Shown here: positions 35,443 to 46,606 of the stretch, piece after piece
Numbering within the stretch: position 1 is the first letter of the stretch
Layout: the number at the start of each line of letters is the position of its first letter
Origin: Rhizobiaceae bacterium
GTDB taxonomy: Bacteria; Pseudomonadota; Alphaproteobacteria; Rhizobiales; Rhizobiaceae
Direction of reading: 5' to 3'
Length of the DNA stretch: 64,000 nt
NCBI GenBank assembly: GCA_017643025.1
Contig: JAEPOG010000004.1
Span: forward strand, 544,141 to 608,140
The notes under the pieces: generated by a model
What the model was told of the DNA's origin: nothing
The model's database searches: none
The model's input: only the letters and a program-made list of their open reading frames with translations
Translations under genes and position numbers: made by a program

Positions 35443-36360
35443 ATGGCGCCGGTCGGCGAAGCCTCAGCCCCGGTTACAACTGGAGATGCGCTCGCGCGAG
35501 GCCGGCTGAGGGCATCGCTCGTCCCCGATCTGCTGGTCGAGGCGAGGCGCGTGGTCAACACCGTCATCGCCGGCTGGCATGGCCGCAGGCGCCGCGGCAT
35601 TGGCGAGAATTTCTGGCAGTTCCGGCCCTATGTCGAAGGCGAGGCAATGTCGCGCATCGACTGGCGCCGTTCTGCCCGTGATGACCACATCTACATCCGC
35701 GACCGCGAATGGGAGGCCGCCCATACCGTCTGGCTCTGGGCCGATCCCTCGCCGTCGATGCTCTACAAAAGCGCCGCCGCAACCGTATCAAAGGAATCGC
35801 GCGCGTTGGTGCTGGTTCTCGCGCTGGCAGAGCTCCTGTCGCGCTCCGGCGAACGCGTCGGCTGGCCGGGCGCTACCGATCCCTTTGCCGCGCGCAACGG
35901 AGCCGAGCGTTTGGCCGCGCGCCTCGCTCACACCAAAGCGCACCCGCTTCGGCCGGACCTTGTCCATATCCGGCGCTTCTCCGACATTGTGGTAGCGAGC
36001 GACTTCCTCGATCCGGTCGAGGAGACGCAACGATGGCTTGATCCGCTGGCGCAACGTGGCGTTCGCGCGCACTTGATCGAAGTGGCGGACCCCGCCGAGG
36101 CGACCTTTCCCTACACCGGCCGTACCGAGTTCCGCGATCCCGAGACCGGCGAACGCCTGACTGCCGGCCGCGCCGAAACGCTCGGCGACGACTACCGCAA
36201 CCTCTACGCCGCGCGCCGCGCCGAACTGGACCAGTGGTGCAAGCGGCTCGGCTGGAGCTACACGGTGAACCATACCGACAGGCTCGCCTCGGAGGCTCTC
36301 GTCAAGGTGCACATGGCCATGACGGTTGACCCCGGCGTCGGCCAGGGAGGCCGCGCTTGA
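35443..36360 (+). CDS. DUF58 domain-containing protein
   Basis: A 305-residue protein with the DUF58 core FWQFRPYVEGEAMSRIDWRR followed by RDDHIYIRDREWE (residues about 60-95). A VWA-like fold follows from VWLWADPSPSM (about 100-110). DUF58 proteins accompany MoxR ATPases. I took ATG 35443; a TTG sits immediately before it. The stop overlaps the TTG start of the next gene (TTGA), implying coupling. Confidence 0.93.
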   Translation: MAPVGEASAPVTTGDALARGRLRASLVPDLLVEARRVVNTVIAGWHGRRRRGIGENFWQFRPYVEGEAMSRIDWRRSARDDHIYIRDREWEAAHTVWLWADPSPSMLYKSAAATVSKESRALVLVLALAELLSRSGERVGWPGATDPFAARNGAERLAARLAHTKAHPLRPDLVHIRRFSDIVVASDFLDPVEETQRWLDPLAQRGVRAHLIEVADPAEATFPYTGRTEFRDPETGERLTAGRAETLGDDYRNLYAARRAELDQWCKRLGWSYTVNHTDRLASEALVKVHMAMTVDPGVGQGGRA

Positions 36361-39191
36361 GCTGGCTCCCGCTCAGCTTCGGCGCCCCGGCCGTCCTATT
36401 CGGCCTGCTGGCGCTGCCGGTCATCTGGTGGCTGCTGCGGCTCACCCCGCCGCGCCCGCAGACCGAGCTGTTCCCTCCATTGCGCATCCTGGCGCGGGTC
36501 GTCCGCAAGGAAGAAACGCCGCACCAGAGCCCGTGGTGGCTGACGCTTCTTCGGTTGCTGATGGCGGCGCTGGTCATCCTGGCGCTGAGCGAACCCGTCT
36601 TCAATCCGCGCGAGCGCCTGCCGGCCGGCGGCAGCGCCGTCGCCATCGTCGTCGACAATGGCTGGGCCAGCGCCACCGACTGGGATCGCCGGGTGGCGAC
36701 TGCCGGCCGTCTGATCGCCGACGCCGCCGAAACCGGGGTCCCAGTGGTATTGGCCTTCACCGCCGAGCCGCTCAACACCGACATTGGCCCGTTCGACGCG
36801 ACAACCGCCCGCGACAGGCTGAACGCAGCGGTGCCGCGCCCGGTACCGACCGGCCGCCCGGCCACATACGGCCGGGTCGCAGCGGCAGTCGAAGCTGTGC
36901 CCGGCGCTACTATTGCCGTGCTGTCCGATGGGCTAGCCGCACCGGGTGACGAGGCCGCGTTCCGCCAGCTGCTTGGCGGAGACGCAGGCCGCGTTGTCTG
37001 GATCGAGCCGGATAGCCTGCCGATGATCGGACTGCACTCGGCCGAAAACAACGCCGATGCATTCGAGATCACTGCCGCGCGCGTGCCGGGAGACCCTGTT
37101 CCGCAAATCGCAACGGTAGGCGCGTTCGACGACCGGGGCAGGCGCATTGCCGATGCAACGTTGCGCTTCGGGCCGGGTGACGCGGAAGCGACGGCGCGCA
37201 TGGAGGTGCCGTTCGAACTGCGCAACGACTTCGCGACAATCGCCATCGACGGGGCCGGCCAGGCTGCCGCCGTGCGCGTTCTCGACGAGAATTCGAAGCG
37301 CCGACGGGTTGGCCTGATCTCTCAAGCCGAGGGCGACCAGGCGCAGCCGCTACTGTCGCCGCTCTACTACATTAGCCGCGCGCTTTCGCCTTTCGCCGAT
37401 CTCGTAGAAGCCGAAAGCGCCGACCTGACGGAGGCTATTCCCGCCCTCCTGGAGCGCAAGCCAGCGATGATCGTCATGGCCGATGTCGGCACGCTGCCCG
37501 ACGACGCCCGAGCAGCGCTGATCGAATGGATGGAGGGCGGCGGTACGCTGGTTCGTTTTGCCGGTTCGCGCCTTGCCGCCGCAGGCAATGACGAAGACCT
37601 GCTTCCGGTTCGCCTGCGATTGGGCGAGCGCCAGCTCGGCGGCTCGCTGTCGTGGACCGAGCCGCAAACCGTGACCGACTTTCCGTCGGGCGGCCCGTTT
37701 GCCGACCTGACGCCTCCGAACGAGGTGACCGTGACCCGGCAGGTGCTCGCCGAACCAACGCCCGACATCGTGGAGCGGAGCTGGGCGACGCTTGCCGATG
37801 GCACGCCGCTCGTCACCGGCGACCGGCGCGGCGACGGCACGCTCGTGCTCTTCCACGTGACGCCGCAGGCGACGTGGTCGAACCTGCCGATCTCCGGTAC
37901 GTTCGTCGAAATGCTTCGCCGGCTCGTGCAGCTGTCTCGCAATCAGGGCCGTATCGCGGCCGGCCCCGACGGCCAGCCTGCCGCGCTCGCTCCCTACCGC
38001 ATGATCGCCGCCGACGGACAGATCGTGCCGCCGCCGCCCGAAGCCCGGCCGCTCGATGTCTCGAATGCGGAAGCGCCGGTGACGCTCGAGAACCCGCCCG
38101 GCCTTTATGGCGGCGAGGAAGGCGTCGTCGCTCACAACCTTCTTGAAGAGGATGCCCAGCTGCTTCCGATCAGTCGTCCGGCGACCACGCTTCCGGTCAC
38201 TGGCGCAGCCTATGCCTTCGACGAGTCGCGGGACCTGCGCGGCCCGCTTTTCGCTGCGGCGCTGGCATTGATGGTGCTCGACATCCTCGCCGTCTTCTGG
38301 CTCGGCGGTGTCTTCGCCGCGGCGCGCCTGCGCCGCCGTGCGCCGCGGGCAGCCGCAGCCGCCGCGATTCTTGCTGTCGCGGGAGCAGTGCTCCTGTTCG
38401 CCCAAGGCCCGTCCAGTGCACAGGATGACTCACGACCGGGCGATGCCGAGGCCATCGCCGCGATCACCGAGACGCGCATTGCCTATGTCATCACCGGCGA
38501 CGGTTCGATCGACGCGATAAGCCGCGCCGGCCTCACCGGGCTGTCGCGCTTCCTGACGGAGAAGACGGCGCTTGAACCGGGAACGCCGGCCGGCGTCGAT
38601 ATCGCTACCGACGAGCTCACTTTCTATCCGCTGATCTACTGGCCCATCGACCCCTCGGTGGAGATGCCTTCCGCCGATTCGATCGCCCGTATCGACGCCT
38701 ACATGCAGCAAGGCGGCACGGTTCTTTTCGATACGCGCGACCAGTTCTCCGGCGGCTTTGGCGGCGGCGGCACAAGCGCTGCCACGCAGCGCCTCCGCGA
38801 CATCCTTTCCTCGCTCAACGTGCCGCCGTTGGAGCCGGTGCCGCCGGACCATGTGCTGACCAAGGCCTTCTTCATCATGCAGGAGTTTCCGGGCCGCTAT
38901 TCCGGCAGTCCGCTTTGGGTCGAGGCATCGCTCGAGGCCGAGAATGACGAGAACCGGCCCGTGCGCACGGGCGACGGCGTGACGCCCCTGATGATCACGG
39001 CGAATGATTTTGCCGGCGCCTGGGCCGTCGACAGCAGCGGCCAGGCCCTGCTTCCGACCGTACCGTCCGACCCGCTGCAGCGGTTGTGGGCGATGCGCGG
39101 CGGCGTGAACATCATGATGTACATGCTGACCGGCAACTACAAATCCGACCAGGTCCACGTGCCGATCCTTCTCGAAAGGCTCGGCCAATGA
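36357..39191 (+). CDS. BatA/DUF4159 large membrane protein of the MoxR operon
   Basis: A 944-residue protein. An N-terminal BatA-like pair of membrane helices (about 8-27 and 60-78) leads to a degenerate VWA region (VVDNGWASATDW, where MIDAS would be DxSxS). Two more helices at about 630-682 precede a C-terminal DUF4159 domain (RIAYVITGDGSID to the end), predicted to be glutamine-amidotransferase-like. The start is TTG at 36357 with GGGAGG 6 bases upstream; no ATG is nearby. The stop overlaps the next ATG (ATGA). Confidence 0.9.
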   Translation: MSWLPLSFGAPAVLFGLLALPVIWWLLRLTPPRPQTELFPPLRILARVVRKEETPHQSPWWLTLLRLLMAALVILALSEPVFNPRERLPAGGSAVAIVVDNGWASATDWDRRVATAGRLIADAAETGVPVVLAFTAEPLNTDIGPFDATTARDRLNAAVPRPVPTGRPATYGRVAAAVEAVPGATIAVLSDGLAAPGDEAAFRQLLGGDAGRVVWIEPDSLPMIGLHSAENNADAFEITAARVPGDPVPQIATVGAFDDRGRRIADATLRFGPGDAEATARMEVPFELRNDFATIAIDGAGQAAAVRVLDENSKRRRVGLISQAEGDQAQPLLSPLYYISRALSPFADLVEAESADLTEAIPALLERKPAMIVMADVGTLPDDARAALIEWMEGGGTLVRFAGSRLAAAGNDEDLLPVRLRLGERQLGGSLSWTEPQTVTDFPSGGPFADLTPPNEVTVTRQVLAEPTPDIVERSWATLADGTPLVTGDRRGDGTLVLFHVTPQATWSNLPISGTFVEMLRRLVQLSRNQGRIAAGPDGQPAALAPYRMIAADGQIVPPPPEARPLDVSNAEAPVTLENPPGLYGGEEGVVAHNLLEEDAQLLPISRPATTLPVTGAAYAFDESRDLRGPLFAAALALMVLDILAVFWLGGVFAAARLRRRAPRAAAAAAILAVAGAVLLFAQGPSSAQDDSRPGDAEAIAAITETRIAYVITGDGSIDAISRAGLTGLSRFLTEKTALEPGTPAGVDIATDELTFYPLIYWPIDPSVEMPSADSIARIDAYMQQGGTVLFDTRDQFSGGFGGGGTSAATQRLRDILSSLNVPPLEPVPPDHVLTKAFFIMQEFPGRYSGSPLWVEASLEAENDENRPVRTGDGVTPLMITANDFAGAWAVDSSGQALLPTVPSDPLQRLWAMRGGVNIMMYMLTGNYKSDQVHVPILLERLGQ

Positions 39192-41256
39192 ACTGGTCAA
39201 TGTCCTTCGAGCCGCTGGTTTCATGGCCACTGCTGGCCGCCGTCGCGCTGCCCGTGCTCGTGCTGGCGCTTCTCGGCGTGTTTTTGAGGCAGCGCGGCGC
39301 AGCGCTCCGCCTCGCGGCGGCAGGTGCGCTGGCGCTTGCGGTCGCCAATCCAGTGCTGCTCGACGAGGAGCGCGAGGCGCTGAAGAGCGTCGTGGCCCTG
39401 ATCGTCGACCGCAGCCAGAGCCAGGACATCGGCGACCGCGAGGCAACAACCGACGCCGCACTTGCCGAGTTGCAGGCGAGGCTCGGCCGCTTCTCCCAGT
39501 TCGAGGTTCGCACCGTCGAGGCCGGCCGCGCCAGCGCCGCCGACGAGCGCACCGAGACGCGTCTGTTCGGAGCATTGGAGAGCGCGCTTCGCGACGTGCC
39601 GCCCTCGCGCATCGGCGGCGCGGTGATGATTACCGACGGCCAGGTTCACGACATCCCCGAGGATTCCGCGTCCTTCGGCGCGCCGCTGCACGCCCTGGTG
39701 ACCGGGGAGGAGGACGAACACGACCGCCGCATTCGTTTCGAGCGCGCGCCGCGCTTCGCCATCGTCGGCCGAGAGATGGAGATGACCTACCGCGTCATCG
39801 GAGACGAAGGCGAAAGCGGCGAGGTCGATGTCCGGGTGTCCGTCAATGGCGAACATCGCGTTCTGCAGCGCGCCATCATCGGCGAGGAAATGCCTCTCAC
39901 GACCACGATGACGCAGGCCGGGCGCAACATCGTCGAGCTGGCGATCGAGCGCGACAGCGGCGAACTCACCGACACCAACAACCGCGCCATCGCCATTGTC
40001 GACGGCATCCGTGAAAACCTGCGCGTTCTGCTCGTCTCGGGCGAGCCGCACGCCGGCGAGCGCACCTGGCGCAACCTGCTGAAGTCCGACGCATCGGTCG
40101 ATCTGGTCCACTTCACCATTCTTCGTCCGCCGGAGAAGCAAGACGGAACGCCGATCAACGAGCTGTCGCTGATCGCCTTCCCGACGCGCGAGCTCTTCGT
40201 CGAGAAGATCAACGATTTCGACCTGATCATCTTCGACCGCTACCAGCACCGCGACGTGCTGCCGATCCTCTATTACGACTACATCGCCGAATATGTTGAA
40301 AACGGCGGCGCGCTGCTGATCGCCGCCGGACCCGAATATGCGGGCGAGCAGTCGATCGCGCGCACTCCGCTGATGCCGGCGCTGCCGGCGTTGCCATCTG
40401 GCGAGGTGGTCGAGGAGGCTTATTTCCCGCGCCTCACCGAAACCGGCGAACGTCACCCCGTGACCCGCGGCCTTGAGGGCGCTGCGACCGAACCGCCCGA
40501 CTGGAGCCGCTGGTTCCGGCTGGTCGGCATCACCGACACCGACGGTCAGGTGGTGATGAAAGGGTCGCGTGAGGCGCCGCTTCTCGTCCTCAACCGCCAG
40601 GGCGAAGGCCGTGTCGGCATGTTCCTGTCAGACCACGGCTGGCTGTGGGCGCGCGGCTTCGAAGGCGGCGGGCCGCATGTCTCACTCTACCGCCGCATCG
40701 CGCACTGGCTGATGAAGGAGCCGGAACTAGAAGAGGAGCGCCTGACTGCCAACGGCCGCGGCATGACGCTCGAAATACGCCGCCAGACGATGGCCGACGA
40801 AGCCGGCAACGCCCAGATCATTTCGCCGTCAGGTGAAGCCAGAAGCGTGCCGCTTACCGAAGACACGCCTGGCCTGTTCACGGGTTCGACCGAGGTCGAG
40901 GAGATCGGCCTCTATCAGGTGGGCAACGGGGACCTCGTGGCGCTGGCCCATGTCGGGCCGGTCAACGCACCCGAATTCGCCGACGTCGTTTCCACCACCG
41001 ACAAGCTGGCGTCCATCGCCGAGGCGAGCGGCGGCTCCGTGCGCCGCATCGAGGCCGGGCTCACCGGCGCGCCCGACCTACCCGGCATCGTGCCGGTGCG
41101 CGGCAACAACACCGCCTCGGGGCGCGACTGGATGGGTCTGCGGACGACCGGCGACAGCGTGCTCAAGGCCGTCCGCCGCGTACCGCTCTTCACCGGCTTC
41201 TTCGGTCTGGCGCTGCTGCTCTTCGCGCTCGGCGCCATGTGGTACCGCGAGGGGCG

Positions 41257-41260
<4 letters not shown>
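39188..41260 (+). CDS. VWA-like membrane protein with amidotransferase-like domain, last gene of MoxR operon
   Basis: A 690-residue protein with two N-terminal membrane helices (about 13-55), a VWA-like domain with a complete MIDAS motif (VDRSQSQDIG), and a middle domain (LRVLLVSGEPHAGERTWRNL, GALLIAAGPEYAGEQS) resembling class I glutamine-amidotransferase folds. A C-terminal helix (about 664-682) and a short basic tail follow. The start overlaps the DUF4159 stop. The gene ends with a 4-base convergent overlap with pcaF. Its function is unknown; envelope homeostasis is an inference from MoxR biology. Confidence 0.88.
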
Positions 41261-42465
<1,205 letters not shown>

Positions 42466-42468
42466 GGT

Positions 42469-43134
42469 TTAGAGCTCCGGTACGATAAGGTCGCCGACCT
42501 TGTTTGCGACTAGGTCGGCACCAGTCACTGCCTGCAATTCGTCAAGGCTGATCGACGGCAGCTTCTCGCGCAGCACGAAACGCTTGTCGACAATGTCGAT
42601 CACGGCAAGGCTGGTGTAGACGGTGGTGACGCAGCCAACGCCGGTCAACGGCAGGCGGCATTCCTTGAGGAGCTTCGGCTCGCCCTTCTTCGTCACATGG
42701 TCGGTAACGACCCAGATCTGCTTGGCGCCGTGCACGAGGTCCATCGCCCCACCGACCGCCGGCACCGAACCGGGCCCCGTGCTCCAGTTGGCGAGATCGC
42801 CGTTCTCGGCCACCTCGTAGGCGCCCAGCACCGCGACATCGAGATGCCCGCCGCGCACCATGGCGAAGCTGTCTGCGTGGTGGAAGAAGGCCGCGCCCGG
42901 GTTGAGCGTGATCGCCTTCTTGCCCGCATTGATGAGATCCCAGTCTTCCTCGCCCGCAGGCGGGCTCTCGCCGAAATCCAGCACGCCGTTTTCAGTGTGA
43001 TAGATGACGTCGCGGCCTTCAGGCTTGAACTTGGCGATCATCTCCGGGAACCCGATGCCGAGATTGACGTAGCCGTCAGGCAGATCCTGCGCGGCGCGCC
43101 AGGCGATCTGTGCGTTTGTCAACTTGGCGGTCAT
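42469..43134 (-). CDS. pcaJ: 3-oxoacid CoA-transferase subunit B
   Basis: A 221-residue beta subunit of a succinyl-CoA:3-oxoacid CoA-transferase. It begins MTAKLTNAQIAWRAAQDLPD; GYVNLGIGFPEMI and the catalytic-Glu region YHTENGVLDFG follow. With subunit A it activates 3-oxoadipate. It overlaps pcaI by 4 bases and precedes pcaF by 3 bases. Acetoacetate as substrate is the alternative. Confidence 0.92.
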   Translation of the reverse strand: MTAKLTNAQIAWRAAQDLPDGYVNLGIGFPEMIAKFKPEGRDVIYHTENGVLDFGESPPAGEEDWDLINAGKKAITLNPGAAFFHHADSFAMVRGGHLDVAVLGAYEVAENGDLANWSTGPGSVPAVGGAMDLVHGAKQIWVVTDHVTKKGEPKLLKECRLPLTGVGCVTTVYTSLAVIDIVDKRFVLREKLPSISLDELQAVTGADLVANKVGDLIVPEL

Positions 43135-43850
43135 GTGTCGGCTCCCTCGCGCAAAAGCGCTTCTTCCTGCTTTGCGTCCGCGACCTCGACGATGCGGTTG
43201 ACGAAGATGCCTGGCGTGATGACGTGCTCCGGCTCAATGCCACCGGGCTCGACCACCTTGCGCGCCTGCACGATGGTCACTTTCGCTGCCGTCGCCATCA
43301 GCGGCGAGAAGTTCCGCGCCGCCTTGCGGTAGGTGAGGTTGCCCCTGCGATCAGCGAGTTCCGCCTTGATCAGCGCGACGTCGGCCTTCAGCCAGCGCTC
43401 CTGCACATAGTGGCGCCCGTCGAACTCGGCGATCGGCTTGCCTTCGGAAAGCTGAGTCCCGTAGGTCGAAGGTGTGTAGAAGGCGGGAATGCCGGCGCCG
43501 CCTGCCCGAATGCGCTCTGCCAGCGTGCCCTGCGGCACGAGCTCCAGGCCGATCTTCCCCGCCAGATACCGGTCGGTGAAGGCGCGCGGATCGGACGACC
43601 GCGGAAACGAACACACCATCTTGGCGACCATGCCGGCGTCGATCATCGCCGCGATGCCGATCTTGCCGTTGCCGGCGTTGTTGTTGATTACCGTCAGCGA
43701 CCCTGGCGAGCCCGTCTTCTTGTATCGATCGACGAGGGCATGGATTAGCTCGATCGGCGCGCCGGAACCACCGAAGCCGCCGATCATGACCGCCATGCCG
43801 TCCTCGATGTCGGCAATCGCCTCTTCGATTGTCGGACAGACCTTATCCAT
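43131..43850 (-). CDS. pcaI: 3-oxoacid CoA-transferase subunit A
   Basis: A 239-residue alpha subunit. It starts MDKVCPTIEEAIADIEDGMA, with MIGGFGGSGAPIELIHAL and the CoA-transferase segment SLTVINNNAGNG following. The ATG at 43850 is preferred over an in-frame TTG at 43868. It is the first gene of pcaIJF. A perfect IclR-type palindrome lies 56 bases upstream. Confidence 0.92.
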   Translation of the reverse strand: MDKVCPTIEEAIADIEDGMAVMIGGFGGSGAPIELIHALVDRYKKTGSPGSLTVINNNAGNGKIGIAAMIDAGMVAKMVCSFPRSSDPRAFTDRYLAGKIGLELVPQGTLAERIRAGGAGIPAFYTPSTYGTQLSEGKPIAEFDGRHYVQERWLKADVALIKAELADRRGNLTYRKAARNFSPLMATAAKVTIVQARKVVEPGGIEPEHVITPGIFVNRIVEVADAKQEEALLREGADT

Positions 43851-43905
43851 CGCGCAAAACCGTCCCAATTCGTTCGCCGTTCAACAACGCGGCCACAGCA
43901 AGAAA

Positions 43906-43920
43906 GTTCGCATTGCGAAC
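43906..43920. promoter_or_regulatory. IclR-type operator palindrome between pcaI and its regulator
   Basis: GTTCGCATTGCGAAC is a perfect 6-bp inverted repeat around a 3-base centre. Its outer GTTCG/CGAAC arms match the binding sites of PcaU/PcaR-class IclR regulators. It lies 56 bases from the pcaI start and 28 bases from the regulator start, well placed to control both. Confidence 0.75.
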
Positions 43921-43947
43921 ATCTGTTTTCTATGTGATACTTCTTAG

Positions 43948-44742
43948 ATGAGCACCGTCAGTGAGTCAACGTCGCCAAGGGATGCAGGCCGCGACCTCGT
44001 CGGCTCGCTCGAGCGCGGGCTCGGCGTCCTGGAGGTACTGGCGGCGCATCCGGCCGGTCTGACACTAACGGAGATGGCGGAGCGCGCCGGCCTGACCCGC
44101 GCCGGGGCTCGCAGGCTCCTCCTCACACTTGTCGCCGCCGGACACGCGCGGCAGGAAGGCCGCCGCTTCCTGATGACGGCAAGGGTCCTTTCGCTCGCCC
44201 GCACCTGGCTGCAGGGCGTGTCGCTGTGGGACTACGCCTACCCGTTCCTGCGCGAGGTATCGGCGGCAATCAACGAATCCTGCTCCGCCGCGGTGCTTGC
44301 CGGGTCCGACGTCGTCTACGTGGCGCGCGTTCCGGGCCCGCGGATCATGAGCGTGGCGCTGAATGTTGGAACGCGACTTCCCGCCTACTGCACCTCGATG
44401 GGTAGGGTTCTGCTGTCGGACCTACCCTCGCCCGATCTGGATGATCTGCTGCGCCGATCTGACATCCGCGCCAACACCAAGAAAACTGTCATGAACCGCG
44501 TCGAGATCGCCCGCGCGATACGCCAGGCGGCAGATGACGGCTTCGCCGTCGTCGACGAGGAACTGGAAATCGGATTGCGCTCGATCGCCGTACCCGTGCG
44601 CGACCGCACCGGCAGGATCGTCGCGGCAATCAATGTGCCGGCGCAATCCTCGCGCTACACGGTGCAGGAACTGGAAGCGAGAGCGCTGCCGCATCTGCGC
44701 AAGGCGGCAGCGGCGATCGAAAACTATTTCGTCGTGCAGTAG
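43948..44742 (+). CDS. IclR family regulator (PcaR/PcaU-like)
   Basis: A 264-residue IclR protein. The N-terminal winged helix is in LERGLGVLEVLAAHPAGLTL and AERAGLTRAGARRLL; the C-terminal ligand domain has GTRLPAYCTSMGRVLL and the end segment AAINVPAQSSRYTVQEL. PcaR/PcaU relatives activate pca genes in response to 3-oxoadipate or protocatechuate. The divergent pcaIJF operon and the shared palindrome support this role. The exact effector is inferred. Confidence 0.92.
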   Translation: MSTVSESTSPRDAGRDLVGSLERGLGVLEVLAAHPAGLTLTEMAERAGLTRAGARRLLLTLVAAGHARQEGRRFLMTARVLSLARTWLQGVSLWDYAYPFLREVSAAINESCSAAVLAGSDVVYVARVPGPRIMSVALNVGTRLPAYCTSMGRVLLSDLPSPDLDDLLRRSDIRANTKKTVMNRVEIARAIRQAADDGFAVVDEELEIGLRSIAVPVRDRTGRIVAAINVPAQSSRYTVQELEARALPHLRKAAAAIENYFVVQ

Positions 44743-44745
44743 CCG

Positions 44746-45123
44746 CTAGTCGGCCAGAGCCTTCCGCGCCGCCTCGCGGTGATGCTCCTTGATGTGCGGC
44801 CTGATTGCGGTGATGGCAGCCGTCAGCACGGCGAGGTCGTCGGTGAAACCGAAAGCAACCAGAAAATCCGGAATGAAATCCGTCGGCAGCACAAAATAGG
44901 CGAGCGCGCCGATCAGGATGCCGCGCGCCCGAGGCGGCGTTCCCTGGTCCATGGCGCAGTAATAGGCGGCGACAACCTCGTCCATGAAGGGAATGGCGGA
45001 AGCGGCGCGTTTCGCCGTGCGCCAGAACCTGGCGCGCACGCGCTCTTCGCGCCGCCGCGTCTCTTCCGCGCTGACGGGCACAAGGGCCTTTGCGATCTGG
45101 ACGTCGTCCATCTGCTTGATCAT
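44746..45123 (-). CDS. YkvA family (DUF1232) protein
   Basis: A 125-residue protein with the DUF1232 core (ILIGALAYFVLPTDFIPDFL, then GFTDDLAVLTAAI). This family is membrane-associated and of unknown function. The start is ATG 45123 or, with better SD spacing (AAGGA at about 9 bases), the ATG at 45111. It is convergent with the IclR gene, 3 bases apart. Confidence 0.88.
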   Translation of the reverse strand: MIKQMDDVQIAKALVPVSAEETRRREERVRARFWRTAKRAASAIPFMDEVVAAYYCAMDQGTPPRARGILIGALAYFVLPTDFIPDFLVAFGFTDDLAVLTAAITAIRPHIKEHHREAARKALAD

Positions 45124-45163
45124 CCTTTCAAGATGGCCATCCGGGGGAAGCGATGCAAGACGC

Positions 45164-45460
45164 TTACCCTCCGGCCAACTTGTCCATCTTGCGAGCCAGC
45201 TTGAAATCGAGTTCGGTCAGGCCGCCGGCATCGTGGGTGTTCAGCCGCACGTCGACGGTCTTGTAGACATTTGACCAGTCAGGATGGTGGTCCATCTTCT
45301 CGGCTTCCATCGCGACCCGCGCCATGAAGCCGAATGCCTGGTTGAAGTTGGTAAATGTGAAACGCCGGCTGATCGCGCTCTGATCACCTTCAAGGTTCCA
45401 GTCCGGCAGGTCGGCCATCGCCGTCTTGACTTCCGCCTCGCTCATCTTCGCACGCGCCAT
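45164..45460 (-). CDS. phhB: Pterin-4a-carbinolamine dehydratase
   Basis: A 98-residue enzyme that dehydrates 4a-hydroxytetrahydrobiopterin after aromatic amino acid hydroxylation. The signature is [18 protein letters not shown], with the catalytic His pair. The ATG at 45460 has GGAGG 5 bases upstream; the open frame extends to 45655 without support. No phenylalanine hydroxylase is in this window. Confidence 0.93.
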   Translation of the reverse strand: MARAKMSEAEVKTAMADLPDWNLEGDQSAISRRFTFTNFNQAFGFMARVAMEAEKMDHHPDWSNVYKTVDVRLNTHDAGGLTELDFKLARKMDKLAGG

Positions 45461-45508
45461 GAGTTCCTCCGGTTGCCGCTTCCTGCGGCCAAGGATAAGG
45501 CAGTTGCG

Positions 45509-45997
45509 ATGCCTGCAAAGCCCCCGAATTCGATTCTCTTCGTCTGCCTCGGCAATATCTGCCGCTCGCCACTGGCGGAAGGTGTGTTCAAGTCGGTTAT
45601 CAACGAGACCGGAGCCGACATCGTTGTCGACTCGGCCGGAACCGGCGCTTGGCATATCGGCAACCCGCCCGACCCGCGCTCAATCGCCGTCGCCGCGAAA
45701 CATGGCATCGACATCGCGACGCAGCGCGCCCGGCAGCTTCATCCGTCTGACTTCGAACGTTTCGACCTGCTCCTTGGCCTCGACCGATCGAACGTGTCAG
45801 CGCTCAGGACCCGCGCTCCCGGCGATGCACGCGGCAGGGTTCACCTGTTTCTGGAATATGCCGGGATGGGTCCGCTTGACGTGCCCGATCCCTACTACGG
45901 CGGGGACGACGGCTTCGAAACCGTCTACCGCATGATCCGCGAGGCGTCCGAGGGCCTGTCAGCGAAGCTCGGCGCACGTGCCGCATCGCCGCCCTGA
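45509..45997 (+). CDS. Low-molecular-weight protein-tyrosine phosphatase
   Basis: A 162-residue phosphatase. The P-loop is [14 protein letters not shown] with the nucleophile Cys13 and Arg19, and the general acid is in [14 protein letters not shown]. The ATG at 45509 has AAGGATAAGG upstream. Relatives dephosphorylate BY-kinases for exopolysaccharide or act on arsenate; the context does not decide. The last 73 bases overlap the convergent thpR gene. Confidence 0.94.
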   Translation: MPAKPPNSILFVCLGNICRSPLAEGVFKSVINETGADIVVDSAGTGAWHIGNPPDPRSIAVAAKHGIDIATQRARQLHPSDFERFDLLLGLDRSNVSALRTRAPGDARGRVHLFLEYAGMGPLDVPDPYYGGDDGFETVYRMIREASEGLSAKLGARAASPP

Positions 45998-46524
45998 AGC
46001 GGCCATGCCTCCTCGATGACGTATGGCCCGCCGCCGACGGAATCGCGCGACGACATGAGAACGAAGCGGCCGACCTTGAACGGCATGGCAGCGAAGTTGC
46101 CGCGGGCCGACAGATAGTTCGCGACATCGACCGGGCTGGTGTTGCGCAGCCGGGCCAGCGTGACATGCGGGGCGAACTTGCGCGGGTCGGCCGGTAGGCC
46201 GAGCCGCTGGCAGATGCGCTCGATCTCCGCCTGCAGCGCGAACATGTCGGGCGAGGCCGATGCGCCCGCCCAGATCGAATGCGGTTTCTTGCCCCCGAAT
46301 GCGCCGACGCCGGTCAGGGTCAGCGTGAAGGACGGGCGGCGCACCCGGTCGAGCGCGTTGGCCACCTCGTCGGCGACATGGCCTTCGACATCGCCGATGA
46401 AGCGCAGCGTCAGATGGTAGTTTTCGACGTCGATCCAGCGGGCGCCCGGCAGTCCGCCCCTAAGGAGCGAAAGCGACAGGGCTGCATCGCGCGGTATTTC
46501 GAGGGCGGTGAAGAGACGCGGCAT
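45925..46524 (-). CDS. thpR: RNA 2',3'-cyclic phosphodiesterase
   Basis: A 199-residue 2H-phosphoesterase (LigT/ThpR). Both HxT motifs are present: YHLTLRFIG (His37) and PHVTLARL (His120). The ATG at 46524 has GAGGAGG 6 bases upstream; the frame runs back to 46827 but that is antisense-like to the TesA gene region. After WPLQGG the last roughly 20 residues are encoded antisense to the phosphatase gene and are not part of the usual domain. Confidence 0.9.
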   Translation of the reverse strand: MPRLFTALEIPRDAALSLSLLRGGLPGARWIDVENYHLTLRFIGDVEGHVADEVANALDRVRRPSFTLTLTGVGAFGGKKPHSIWAGASASPDMFALQAEIERICQRLGLPADPRKFAPHVTLARLRNTSPVDVANYLSARGNFAAMPFKVGRFVLMSSRDSVGGGPYVIEEAWPLQGGDAARAPSFADRPSDASRIMR

Positions 46525-46606
46525 AAGAACCTCCTCGAATCGACTGCGTGGTCCGAGCGAATCATCGAATGGCCAGCCGGGCAAGCGCTTTATGCGCCGC
46601 GGTCGC

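Noticed and set aside
33639..35600. Frame of 653 codons ending as DUF1285
   Set aside because: The upstream two thirds are antisense to the MoxR gene; only 33639-34268 resembles the family.
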